Shown: piece after piece, positions 27,601 to 40,800 of the stretch | Numbering within the stretch: the first letter of the stretch is position 1 | How the letters are laid out: every line of letters starts with the position of its first letter | NCBI GenBank assembly: GCA_911728455.2 | Contig: OU452219.1 | Coordinates: forward strand, 18,445,397 to 18,509,396 | Reading direction: 5' to 3' | DNA: 64,000 bases | DNA from: Marthasterias glacialis | Taxonomy: Eukaryota > Echinodermata > Asteroidea > Forcipulatida > Asteriidae | Notes under the pieces: generated by a model | Seen by the model: only the letters and a program-made list of their open reading frames with translations | The model's database searches: none | Told to the model about the DNA's origin: nothing | Translations under genes and position numbers: made by a program

Positions 27601-30600
27601 AGCGCTTTGGTTATTGCTTATTTAACAGTTAGGTCTTTCTGAAATGTTTGCAACAAAATAACTCATCTGAAAGAGCGAGACTAAATCATTGTGTTTTACA
27701 GTGAAAATGCAGTACCCAAATTGGCCAACTCATCATAAGGAAAACCACAAAACGTGTCAATATGATGCTTAAAGAAGCGTCATGTGTGAATACTTGTATG
27801 GTTAAAGATACAATCAAGTTAGAGAGTCGGGAGATTTGAGCCTCTCTCAGAGCCAGAATTCTTCCAACATACATTTTATTGTTTGTTACATAAATGGGTT
27901 ATGCAGCCCTTTTCAACTCCCTTTTAAACAGGTCCATAGGATGTGAACTACTCTGTGACAAAATATCTTCGGAGAGCAGTTTATTGTTTATGCATGTCTT
28001 TTAATAGCATCCCTCTCACAACCTTTAAAATGTTTCTACTTTTCTTGCTAAGTAAATGCACCGTGTTCTATTTCCACACAGGGTGAGGGATGAAGAAAGA
28101 AAAAAAGAAGCTTCTTGATGAAAGTAATTTACCCATTACTTGCTAAATTGTTCTTTTCTTCATTAAAATTTGTACTCCAAAAGCTCACTGGATTCAGATG
28201 AGTCATACCACCAGCATTTAAAAAGAAAACCCGAGCCCCGCAGATCTTGCACATGCATTTTTTGTTAAACACACAAACATTAAGAACAAGACAACCAAGT
28301 ACAACATGTTTGAAAAAGACACGTAAGGGTTTAAACTACAGACTCGATTGAGCTGGTGCCGAAGTTTGGCCACGCAGTCTGTAGCCGCCGGTCCATCATT
28401 GAGAACTTCATACACCTGTTGTGATCATACATAAGTGAGGGGGAGGGGAGGTGGAAAGATACACATCAACAAACTGGTCTTAACACAAGAAACAACATTG
28501 GTCTCAAATCGTCTTGATTTGGTGTTAAATATCATCGTTATTGGTAGAATCTTTGAACAATGCATGGTGTGAATACCAGATAGAAAGCGTTGCCATGTGA
28601 ATATTTCTTCATGAGTTGTGGTGGCTGTGAAAAAAAAAAGAGTCCATGATGTGAAGTTGACCTCTCATTCCACATGCTGTAGTTGTTTTTGAGAGTGGAA
28701 ATAATCTGGGCATAATTTCATAGAGCTGCTCAAGCGGAAAAAAATTAGTTAAAAATGTTCTGCTCAGCAAAAATAAGCAGGATACCAGTCAGTGATTTTA
28801 CATGTTACATGGTATTTTGGCTGGTTACCTTTTTCTGGTAAGCATAATTTGTTTGTGCTTAGCTACTTTTTGTGCTGAAGCAGCTCTTTGAAATTGGCCC
28901 CTGGACTCAATTCCATAGAGCTGCTTAAGCAGACAATATCACTTAACACTTTTCTGCTAAGCAAGAATGAGCAGGATACCAGTCACATATGGTACATGTG
29001 ACATGGTCTTTTGGCTGGTACAGTAACCCTATCCTTGTAAGCACGATTGTATTGTATTTAGCTTATGTTTGTGCTTAAGCAGCTCTATGAAATCGGGTCC
29101 TTGAGAGCTTCCTGATCGACATATTGAGTGTTACCACCAGGCTCTTTCATGAGCCACCACAACCCTTAAGAAATTGTTGCATTCTACTCACCATTATAAT
29201 CTCTTCAGCTAGTACTGGTAATAAAACATACACTCAATTCCAACAGAGTCTTCTGACTATTAATTTCATGACATACAAGCAATTTTTTACCTATACCGCA
29301 TTGGGACTGGATTAATAGAAGCAAGCACAGAGTATTGTACTGCTCACAAACATGGCAACAATATTCCTCACAAATGCAAACAAATAGGCAAGATTTCTCC
29401 TTACTACATGTACTAGTATTAAATCAATGCAGCAAGTTAATTCTAGTGCCAATAAAATGCTTGACAGTTCATAACATTGCTCAACGACAACTTCTTCTCG
29501 CAGAGTTCGTTCAAAAGATACAGATTCATACGTTTGTGCCAAAAATCAAACAGATACTAACACCATTATTTCAACAACAAAAAACATAAAGTGTAAACAG
29601 ATGACAGAGTAATGATTTGTAACCAAAAAGAAATAGTTGAAACTAGCTGCCCCAGACATATTTAAATTATTTTGTTTTGGATGTCCTTTAGGGCCGTGTC
29701 TTTTTACAAGGTGTTTACACCAACAGTCCCTTAAGTTTCAATTCATATTTCTATTATGTTTCTATTTTTATCCAAACATTTGCCCTTTCAGAACTGCCTC
29801 CTGTGAATGTCACGTCAAGTTTTGTAATTTTACAGTACTATTTTATTTATTATTTTCTTTCTTTTTCTAATCTTAACTTTTATCCCTTCAAAGTGTAATA
29901 AATTACAGGAAAATAAGACAAACCTTTTGACTGTATCAAACATGGCAGATTCAACACTACCAAGCCACTGTTCCACTGGACCACGTGCCCTTACATTCCT
30001 ATTAGAAGGGAAAAAAGGGCAAATAAATTGAAATTAAATAAGAGAATACAATAATAAATATAATAATAATCTGGGAGGCTAAGCATCCTTACTCACAGCT
30101 TGAGAAGCTGAATTGCAAAGCTACCTGAAGTTGAATTTGAGGCACACAGTCACAACCCAGTTTGTTCATCTGTCACTGTCTGTCGTCAGGTACCTTATAC
30201 TTTAGTGGGCAAATTGACAGAGCAGATAAGTAGCAAATACTGCATATCTTTGTGGTTTGCTATTACAGCCAGAAGTACAGAATTGGTATTTTGTCAAAAA
30301 AAGGCATGTCAGTACGAATCCTCCATAGAATTATCTCTCTCTCTTAAACGCTGTCAACATTGAGCAAATAGCATTCAAAGAGCACACAAATTAGAGTTGC
30401 TTTTTTCAATTGCCACAATCCAAATGAGCTTATATGCACGTGCACAAAACCCCTGACAAAAAAATATCATTTTTTATTTTTTATTAAAAAAGATGACAGT
30501 TAAAAAAATACGAGCCATTAAAACCTGTAAATGTCTACGAGAAAATGTTTTTTTTTATACAGATGTCCAAACCGAGTTTCATTGACAAAACCAATTATTA

Positions 30601-31769
30601 ATGGCTAGAAAAAACAGCTGCTTTCTGACTGAAAATAATCCCACACAGGTAACAGGAAAAGGATTTTTAATTCCGAAGCAAACTGGCTAAGCAGAAAAAA
30701 ATGACAAGTAACCGATTCCAAGAACTGACCATCACACAAACACGACTAGTTTCTGTGCTTTAATTTCAAGCCCCTGGAAATCTTAGAAGAGCCTTTCTTA
30801 CTTTGGCATGAGTATGGCTTCCCCCTCTGCAGACACCATGGTCCTGACCGTTGGAGGTAACCTTGGCTCCCTGACAATGTCAAGGCTCTTGATGTTACCA
30901 AAACACTTCACAAGATGCGGCTGTATTAAAAAAAAATGGCAAATTGAACTCTTACCAAAGGTGGCCTAAATTACACCCCCCAAAAACCAGTATTATCCTG
31001 TTCATAAGTGCAGGCCTGGTTGCTTCGTTCTTGAAAGGTCAAGGGCACCAAGGCATTTTCTTTTTGATAAAGGACACCTCTATGGGGAAATTGTAAATTT
31101 CTATTGGAACATTTCAAGGGGCACAAAGGGCAATGACCAGGGGACAACGGGGGCAATTGCCTCCATTGCCTCCATGAAGTATCAGGTCTGTAAGTGTGAT
31201 CAAATTCCACGGTAAGTCAGGCCCACTTCACGCAAACCGGCTCCACTGATTACCAGAAGCCCATAAGAATTGCATTGAGCTTGTGTTTGGATGAGGATTC
31301 ATGCAAGAAAAGTTTAATAAATGGATTTGGCTTTTACATACAGTCTTCAAAGAGTTGAGGTCTTCTCAGAATGAATAAGTTTCTGTCATAAAAAAATGTC
31401 TTTGAATGATGAAATGGTAGATTTTTGGAACAATTGCACACAAACATATGTCAGCTTTTGAGCCAAAGGTAATGGAAAACTTTTGGAGTGCAGCAGATGT
31501 GTGCTTCTGTGACGCAATGACTTACCAACAGGATAGGAGTGCATTTGGATGGACTTTGCGAGGGAACTGGACAGTTGGTCAATTTGAGAGGAGAAGAGGA
31601 GAGGAAGATATGGTAGAGATTTACCTGCACAGCATCAGGGTTCTTGCTCTGCGCCAGAATGTCTAAGAGCTCATCGTTACTCAGGAAGTAGAAACGTGGA
31701 AACACAAGACGCTTTGTCTCAAGGTAATCCTGAAATGTACAAGCAAGGAGGACTCTTGATTATCCACTC

Positions 31770-31835
<66 letters not shown>

Positions 31836-34800
31836 CAAGACAATTTATATATCGCCGGTATCCACATAAAAAATATGTTCAAAGGCATTTTTAAGAAGAA
31901 AACAAATGTATATACATGTATTTATATAAGTTACATAGAAAATTCTTCAGAGAACAAATGAGTTTTGAGTCTCTTCTTAAAAGGTTCACATTTGGGGAAG
32001 TTTTGATGTCCAAGGACATTGATGTCTAAAGAGCATTCCTTTTTTTGTATTCTAGTGTGCTGTTTGTCTACTGCTTTGTTGCTAATATTCTACTGTTCTT
32101 ATACTATTTTAGCTTAATTGCTAAGCGCTTTAAGGCTTTGCGTTAGATGCTTTGTAAATACTTTTTTTTCCAGCTATTATTATAGGGAGGTTGTTCCATA
32201 GCATTGGTGCCAAACTGGAAAATGCAAGGCGGCCATATTACTCTTCTGACTGTGTGTTGCCCAAATATAAACACAGATCCGAGTTGTGTAAAAATATGAA
32301 GTCATTGGCTAGGCCTGTGGCTGATGGCTCCAGAATGCAAATAGGCCATGTTCGAATTGATGGCTTTGGCAGTGGCCACAGCCGGATCGCTGAAATGTCT
32401 TAGGCCATGTCTGAATTGGCAGCTACTGGCTACGGCTACAGCTGGATCGCCGCGTCATCATGTGAAGTATAGGCATCCATTGCAACACCCTTAGCAACAG
32501 CCATAGCCGTAGCTGTATTCACCAATTCGGATACGGCCTTATTCTTCAATGATGTCGCTGCAGCCAGCAGCCATAGCCATATCTGAAGTCGCTTGATTTA
32601 GCCACAGCCTATCACTGAAGTATAGAGGGGAGCAATGATCATGCCATTGCCGAGTCGTGGCCAAGGGTTTAAGAGCACTGGACTCAAGCTCTGGTGTTTC
32701 TGATCAGCAGAGTGTGGGTTCGAGTCCCGGTCTTGACACTTGTGTCCTTAAGCAAGACACTTAACTACTATTGCTTCATCCTTCGGATGGAACGTAAAGC
32801 CATAGGTCCCGTGTGTCGTATTAAGATTGTAAAAGAACCCATAAAACTTATCGCTAAGAGAAGGGGTTCACCCCGGTGTTTCTGGCATGGTTGGCTACAA
32901 TTGGCCCCCTCATTGAGATGCTGAACAGGCTTTGATGAGATCTGTCATAGATGTAGATGTAGATAGCCCTAGCCAAAGCCGTTGGGGTTAGAAGTGAACG
33001 TGTTTGGCTTTGCCTGTGGCTCTTGGCTGCAGCAGCAAGAATTACCTCAAGACATTTGTGTATCTTTTCCAGGTTGGAGTTATTAGTTTGCAGGATTTCC
33101 AGGACCCCTGGTGCAACGGCGGCTCGCAGCGCATTGGGCCGGTCCTCGGTTCTACGCATGATGTCCTTCCAGGATTTATCCACTGACGCAAAGAGCTTAG
33201 CCTCGCTCGGTAACTGTCTGAAATATTCAAAGAAAGAACACAATGTCTTTGATGTTCTAGCAAATAATATTATTTTATCTGGTGTGGATTTCACAAAGAG
33301 CTAGAACTAGTCTTATCTCAAGTTAGGATGAGTCCTAACTTATAGGACTTGTCACCAGTTAGGACTAGTCCTAAGTTAGGACTAGCTCTAAGTTAAGACT
33401 AGTTTTGTGAAATCCATCCCTGGACTTTGAATTTTAAATTGTGTTTATACTATTTATCATTTTCGGTAAAACTTAGAGAAAGATCATAAAGACGTCATGG
33501 TCAAAATATTTCCCTAACAAAACGAACACTACCAGGAATTTTTTGTAGAAATTCTGTCAAACTCTAGGAAGGAGTCTAAAGGGTTTGGATTGATTAGGAC
33601 AGCCACAAACCTTTGTATATCTGGCGCCAGAAAGATCTGTTCCAAGTAGAGCCAGTTTCGTTGACAGGCCATCCACTCATCTAAGGTACGCGAGAAGACG
33701 TTCAACTTACGATCCCACTCTTCAACCAAAGCCTGATGAGGAAAGATAAAACATATTTTAAATTTCTTCATGCATTTGAAAATCTCTACAAATACAAACA
33801 AAAAAACCTCGCAGGATAGTTACACAAAGTATTTTCTGGGCCTTCAGGTTGGCTCCGTAACACGGACACGGTGTCCATGTTACATCCAAATGACATTTTT
33901 GAAAGATAATTTCCAATAAAATACATTAAAACAATTGTATACTTCAACAAACATTTTCACATACAAAGGAGAATGTTACATGAAATAATTGAGTCAAATA
34001 AATTATTTCTTTTCATAATATGGACAAATGTTGCACAAAAATCACACTGTGTCCCAACTTGGTGGAATGACCCAAATACAAAAATGCTCAGGTGGTTTTG
34101 GTGGTGCCAAGTTAAAAACATTTAGTATGAAACATTAAAATGTTCTAAAACACATTCACTTGATGACATCCCACTCTTACTTTAATAGGTGTGACAAATC
34201 TTGACCCTCTGATGGTTGCTATGGTAACTTGACTCTCTTCCAGCTGCTGGGTAATGTCATCAGCACCGGCGATTATCATGAAATCTCTATTGCTATGGGC
34301 AATCAGCCGGAAATCAGTGCCCTGCCACAGGTCAATCACCTATGAAGAAAACAAATTGATAGTGGCAAGGTATTTATTTCCAATGCAAGAGTTTAAAATA
34401 AAAAATATTATAGTATCTACCAAAATAAGGACTTGAGTTTGAGCAATAATAAATGCAGTTCTTATAAAGCACTTTATCACACCCAACTTGCATCTCAAAG
34501 CACTTATTATTTTCGTGACAGATATGCAGAGCTATGTTTGAATTATGAGACCCATTTATATAGCACTTTGTAAGGGTGTACAAGGTGATGAAGTGCAATC
34601 TGCAGCCATTTATACCAGAAACACCGGGACAAACCACTTCTCTTCATGATAAATGTACCAGTGTTTTCTTTTTAAGTGCATTACAACACACAGGACCTTG
34701 ACGTAAACGTCCCATAAAAGCAATCATCGTGAGGACACGAGTGCCACGACCGGGACCCGAACCCACACTCTTGACAACACAAGAATTTGAGTCCGAAGCA

Positions 34801-37800
34801 ACGGCCCGCTCGGCCACGACGCACCGTTACTTTTATTGCTCCCTCTAGTGGTTGGGAATAAAGCAATGAGCCATGAGATTACCTTGTTGAGCATTATCTC
34901 CAGTGTTGCTTCGTTACTGGCTTGGGTTGAGATATCGTTGATCTTATCCTTGTATTCGAATAGCTGTCAAGAAAAAGAAGAACAAAAAAAGATGTACTGT
35001 TTTATATTAGAAAAAAAATAATACTTTTTGGTTGGTTATCGAAAAAACATAAAAACACTGCTTTTTGAAGCCTTGTCTGGTATCAACTTGGTGCAGATAC
35101 CACGCACTCAGAGGAATCAAATTGCCGAAAAGCTGTTATCTTGGGTTTTAGATTAAAACTCAGCAATAAAGGTACATGTTGCCTTCGCACAGGGCTCTTT
35201 TGGGCTATAAAAAGTGTTTGTTATAAAATGGATTTGGTTGGAAAAAGTAGAATATAATGACTCACATATATTCCTTGAAATTGTGTTTTTATGGGGGGGT
35301 TTAATTTCTTGACAGAACACTGTCCGCCATTTTGTAGAACCAAATTACTGACTCCACAAAACCGTATATTTCTATGTAGAGAGTGGTTCTGCTAGTTGTA
35401 TTTCCGAGAGACAATTTTTTGAATCACTACTCACTAATTACAACACACTGTAGGTATTTTATTGCATGAAAGAATCTTAAAAAGGATAATGAGCAATTCC
35501 AAACAGCAAAATTTAAAGAGATTTGAAGGCATTGTGTCCCTTTAAAACATGTACAACACTCGTAAGCAGTGTGACACCCAAGGGGTGGGGGCCAGGGGGA
35601 CAGGACTTAGTGAGGGAACTTTGCATGTTGTGGCAAGTGATATGAGGGTGTTCCTGCGACAGTAGGAGGTCTAGGTACAACTGGAGATACATCTCAAAGA
35701 GATTAGTGCATCTAAAGGTAGAGTTAACACGGAAGGGAGCATTCTCTGAGAAGGCCAAAGAAGAATCTGGAGTTTTGGAACCATGGTACATAGCTTAATC
35801 TTGTAGGAGCATATGGTGTAAAAGAATACAACAGTTTTTTGTTAAGTATGCCATGAAAAGAAGATGACATACTGCGAAATAATAATGAAAGGAAACTAAA
35901 ACATGAAAATTTGGTTTGTGGTAACACCATGTGATTGTATCTACTTCGCTATATACAGTAGATTGTTCTTGTGAGAACTTGTCCTGTTTTTATTCCACTA
36001 CTGCGGAGTAGATTTTGGAATTCGGTGGGGCCAACTTAGTTCTGAAAAGAACTGTTACCACAAACCAAATATACATTGATACCTCACCATGCAATGCCTC
36101 AAAACCTGTACAATAAGAAAAAAATTTGATATTTGACTGTTTTTTCCAAACCTGTAAGTCCATGAACTTCCCCAGAGTGAAGTTCTTATCTCTGACAATG
36201 TGTCTGCCAATGAGATCTTGAATCTCCTGCCAATGACGAGGTCTAAGGGCGGGGTTCCTTAGGGCCGTCATGATAGGCATTCCCTGTTTGAAGTTCAGTA
36301 CTCGTTCCTTCAGACGGGGGAGGACCTCGTTGGGTGGAAGACCTGACAATTAAGGAGAACAAAATTACTGACAAGAAGACATCTGAATTAAGGCATAATT
36401 TGTCGGCTCAGGACTTTAAGGTCATTAGTGCTGTTTGGATGGATTTCACAAAATTGCTTATGCATATTTTGGAGCTCCTTTGGTAAATGGAGTTTATTGA
36501 TCAAGAGTGGTCTCCAAAGTAGTTGTTTTGCAAAAAGAAGCAGCTGTTTTCTAAGAAAACATTTCTTTGCGGATTTTGTTTTATTTTTTTCAAACTGATA
36601 TGCATTTTTCATTTAATTGTTCTTTACGGATATGAAATTGCAATTAACGACCTTACAGCACTGAGCCGACGAATAATTAAACTTTGATGATTGGAAGATG
36701 AACAATTAAATCATACTTCTGTGTTTTAAATTAATTTTGCAAACTTTATTTTGAGTTTTCCTCCAACATCTAATCACATGAATATTCTATTTTGAGGCTG
36801 ATTTGAGCATGACATGTTCTCATTAACATAAATAAAGTTAAAATGCATTTCATTTCAATGTATCCATTGTCAAAAGGTAACAGCATTATTGGTATTTTAG
36901 AACCAATAGATTTTATTTTTTTTTTCAAGGCAAAAATAGGTTTAAAAATACCTTTTTCCAGCATGTAAACTGTCTGTGTAAACCTATTGACATTTTTCTG
37001 CACGACATCCACGTTTAATTTATCAAACTGTGTGGCTGTCCACTCATCTACAAGACGGCTCCACTCCTCAGAGCTCTCCCAGAGAAGGCGACGTAGCTGG
37101 AGGTCGCGCTCAACCTCGGAGAGGTCATTCAGTACTTGCTGGGCACTGATACCACTTTCTGTGTAGTCTGACATCAGAGCATCACTGTAGCAACAATCAT
37201 AATTTCAAAGACAGTCCTTAACATTTTTTATTTATTAATTATTTTTTGAAAGAGCAGATTAATCCTCTAGTTTTCAACAAACAAACTGTAAAGCCAGCGT
37301 CTGAAACGTTTTGTGAAAACAAAGGGAAAAACATTCATGTTTTGCCATGGATTTTATTTATTTTTGGGGTGAACAAAGAAAAATCGACTAGAACAGGATT
37401 TGACACTGCGACCCCTGGTTTATGGGCTAGTGCTCTACCAACTGAGCTATCCATTTAGTCAATATATTTGTTCAGTGAGCACAACCTTATACAACCTTAT
37501 ACTGCTGTATGCAGCCAGGGATCATGCCCAGTTTTTCGATACAACCTGGGAGGGGGCATTGTAAGGGGATCACCTTAAGGGGATACAATGTTTTGTTTTA
37601 AATAGCAAGTAATAAACCACAAAGAAAACTGACAGGGTAATTCTAATTCGATTTTGGGTTGAACAAAGACAAATTTACTTATTCAGTCAGTTTCTCTTGT
37701 GGTTAACTTTAATACTGGATTTTACTTATGCATATTCAGGCTTATTTGGATTGTAGTAATCAAACTATCCATTGGTGATCAGTGCACTCTTCAACTGTAC

Positions 37801-40800
37801 ATGTATTTCAAGATAATATTATTATTTTGCTTGAAACTATTTCTTGGTATTGTACTTTTCAAAAGATGTCATCACTTCTCCACAATCTTGCAATCCTGCA
37901 TGAGGTCTAACCTGTTGGTAAGAGATGAAGTTTTGGAAGCGGGAGTGCACTGTAAACGATTGGTATACATACATGTACATGAACATTCGTTACACTGCAC
38001 AACGGCTCCAAAACGTCATCATTTACCAACAGGATAGATTTGTTTTTTCTCACAAGGCAGCCATCTTGTTCTTGTTCTATCCAAATCAATGGCCATTTTC
38101 CTGATCATGGATTCGGCTTTGGCTGAGACATCATTCGCTTGTTTGAACCTCCATATCGGAAGTGTACTTTTTCCAAAAACCGAAGATGAAGTAGTGATTT
38201 AAAAAAAAAGGCCAATGTAAGCAAACCCAAGCCAGAAAAGAAAAAATAGTCTGGTACCTTTCTCGGTGAGAAGAACCAGTACACATGATCGAAACGGTAC
38301 TGAGGTATCTAGACGAAGATGGTGGCAGTGGTCTCTATGTGTCTACTTACTCTGAGACTCCCTTGAGTTTGGTCTGACGTGAGATGGAGCTACCGAAGCG
38401 ATCCTGGTAGCTGGCATAGCTACGTGCCTTGGTTGTGAGAGTACTCAGGCCATCATGAAGTAGTTTCAGATTTTCCAGAGCAACGACGGCCAGGGTGTCT
38501 GAGCTAAGGAGGATTGGCTCTTGTACATGATTTCTAATGTCATAAGCTTCAGCCTGTATTCATGAAAAAAAATAAAATAAAGAAAAAATTCAAGTAAAAA
38601 TACTCCGAATACCTTGCTGAAAAATACTGAGCGCTTTGAGACGCTCATCGGGTGTAATAAAGCACTATATAAGAACTGTGTATTATTATATTATTGTTAT
38701 TATTCTAGGCCTGATAATGAATTCAATCTCAAGCACAGTGAATGAAGAAGGAACACACTATTACACAATATAAACTTACCTGTAAGGCCTGAATGTGACT
38801 GTTGAGGTCATCGCTAAATTTACTGATGTTTTCATCTTTCTTGGCTTCACAGTAGATGATCACATTCTGTATTCAAATATAAAAAAATCAGAATCAGAAA
38901 GAGTTGATCTTTCAACTTCAACCTAAATTGAATGAGCCAGGCATTAAATTGAATGAAAACTTGACGGAATTGAATGGGAAAGTCTTATTCAGAGAGTTCT
39001 GGTGGCTAAGTCATCAGGATGTGGGTTTGAATCCCGGTCGTGACACTTGTGTCCTTGAGCAAGACACTTAACTATAATTGCTTCAAATAGGGGAAGAGAC
39101 AGTTCTGTTTGTCCCGTAACGGATTCATTTACCCCTCCCTGTTCTTAGCTGTGCTGTGAAGAGACTTAAGGCGTTTATATCTCGCCATGTCTTGTTTCTG
39201 CACATTGGGGCAGGTTTCTATCCCTTCAAAAAGTAGCTCACACCTCGAGTGGCTTTTGGGCCTTGTGATGGGCAAATTGCATAACAAAAAACAATCTAAA
39301 ACAAAAAAATCTTGAGACCTACAACACTAACCTTTAGATGTGTGAAACTTGGCATGAGTGTTTGATACAGCGCCAGCTCCTCTGGTTGGATCGGCATATT
39401 GAAATTCCTAGCTATGGTGAACAGTCTGGTAACCACATTATATTCCTGGTCCAGCTTAGGTAACTCTGACGATGTATGGGATAAGAACGCAAGGTGCTCT
39501 ACAAACTCCTCCACTGACTGGGGCACATGATCAAGTTTCTTGGATGCACCCTTGAAGGCAAAAATAACACGTTTGTTTTTATTATTAATCGTCAAGTACA
39601 CCCAGGGCAATATTGATATAAATAAAGCACTGTATGAGGTCAAAATGGTACCAGTTCGAATACAAAACCTCACAGTTTACTGTTATTAAATAAGTTTGTT
39701 TTAAAGCTTGAAGATTTTTCACTAAAGATGAATTGGGAGAGAAAGGGCAAACAAATTTTCCCCCTTTGATTGTGGGAAAAGAACAAATCAAATCCCATCT
39801 CTCACCCCCTTGTAGACTCCCAAACCATCGTTTCCCCTATGGTAAATTGATCGTGGGAAAAAGAACACAGCAATCCCATCTCTCAACCCCTGTAGATTCT
39901 CAAACCATCGTCCTTACCTTAATAACCTTAATCAAGTTTTCATTCCTGTCATTGGCAATAACTGGTAGCCGTGCTTGGACGGCCTCTATCACATCAGTAG
40001 GGTACGGAAGACATGTCTCCTTGAAGTTCTCACCCAGCACTTGGATCATGCTTCGTCGACGTTGAGTTTCCATTTCATTCATGGATCGGATCTAGATAAA
40101 CAGTGAAATGCACTCGACATGAGCATCTTCTACAGAACCCCAAGACGTGGGTTCCAATGGGAGTCTTTGGAACACTTGGTGGCAGCAGACTTACCAGGTA
40201 AATTTCCACTGTTTACGTAGTTCTGAGTATGCACACATTTCAGAGAACAATGGATTTACCTGGTAAGTCTGCTGCCACCTAGTGTCCTCAAAAGTCTCCC
40301 ATTCCAAAATTATTATTATTATTTTTTTTGGAGGGGGCCTCGAAAAAAATTAGACAGCACTCTGCATGAAGGGCTTTGCTTAACCAGTTGCTGCCGGGAA
40401 TCTTCCATTTTTTCCTGTCCAAAATTATAGGTAGGAAAACAAGCAACGTTTACTTTTTTTCAAAATGGCTGCCATTGCTCGTTATTCTACCTATAAATTT
40501 TCAAATCTGCAATGGCCCTATAGCCAATTACCTTTATTCATGACATACTCTGACTGTGAATTGTATCATCAAAGGCACAATCCTCTTTTCAATAAAATCT
40601 GAAGGCCCAGGGAGATCAATGAAAAAAAATCCTGTAACCAGGAAAAGATCCAGACAAATTACAGGACTGCCTATAAAGGCAAAACCTAAATCAGGTACGG
40701 CACGAAAAAACTAATCCACTAGCATGGCTCAATTCCCAAGGCAGGATTCGAACCAGAGTCCACAGAGGGTCAACAAGATCCTGCATTTGAAAGATGTTCT

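Larger units (their letters stand above)
20925..28339. other. Largest intron (exons 32-33), 7.4 kb
   Basis: No exon is needed here: exons 32 and 33 join in phase and in protein alignment. It holds MITEs (22.5, 22.9, 23.2, 24.1 kb), SINE pieces (25.5-27.2 kb), two copies of a repeat with GGGAGGGCGCTGTTTGA (23.48-23.85, 25.14-25.40 kb) and long A/T or C runs. Confidence 0.75.

Noticed and set aside
28218-28415. Minus-strand frame starting [13 protein letters not shown]
   Set aside because: It begins exactly at the exon 32 acceptor but in the wrong phase, and does not align with dynein heavy chains.
28625-28660. Possible extra exon behind the (T)n-CACAG acceptor near 28.63 kb
   Set aside because: In the phase needed after exon 31 it meets a stop within five codons; other phases do not fit exon 32.
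37699-38037. 112-codon plus-strand frame, hydrophobic start
   Set aside because: AT-rich intron sequence without splice logic or similarity; hydrophobicity comes from T-rich codons.
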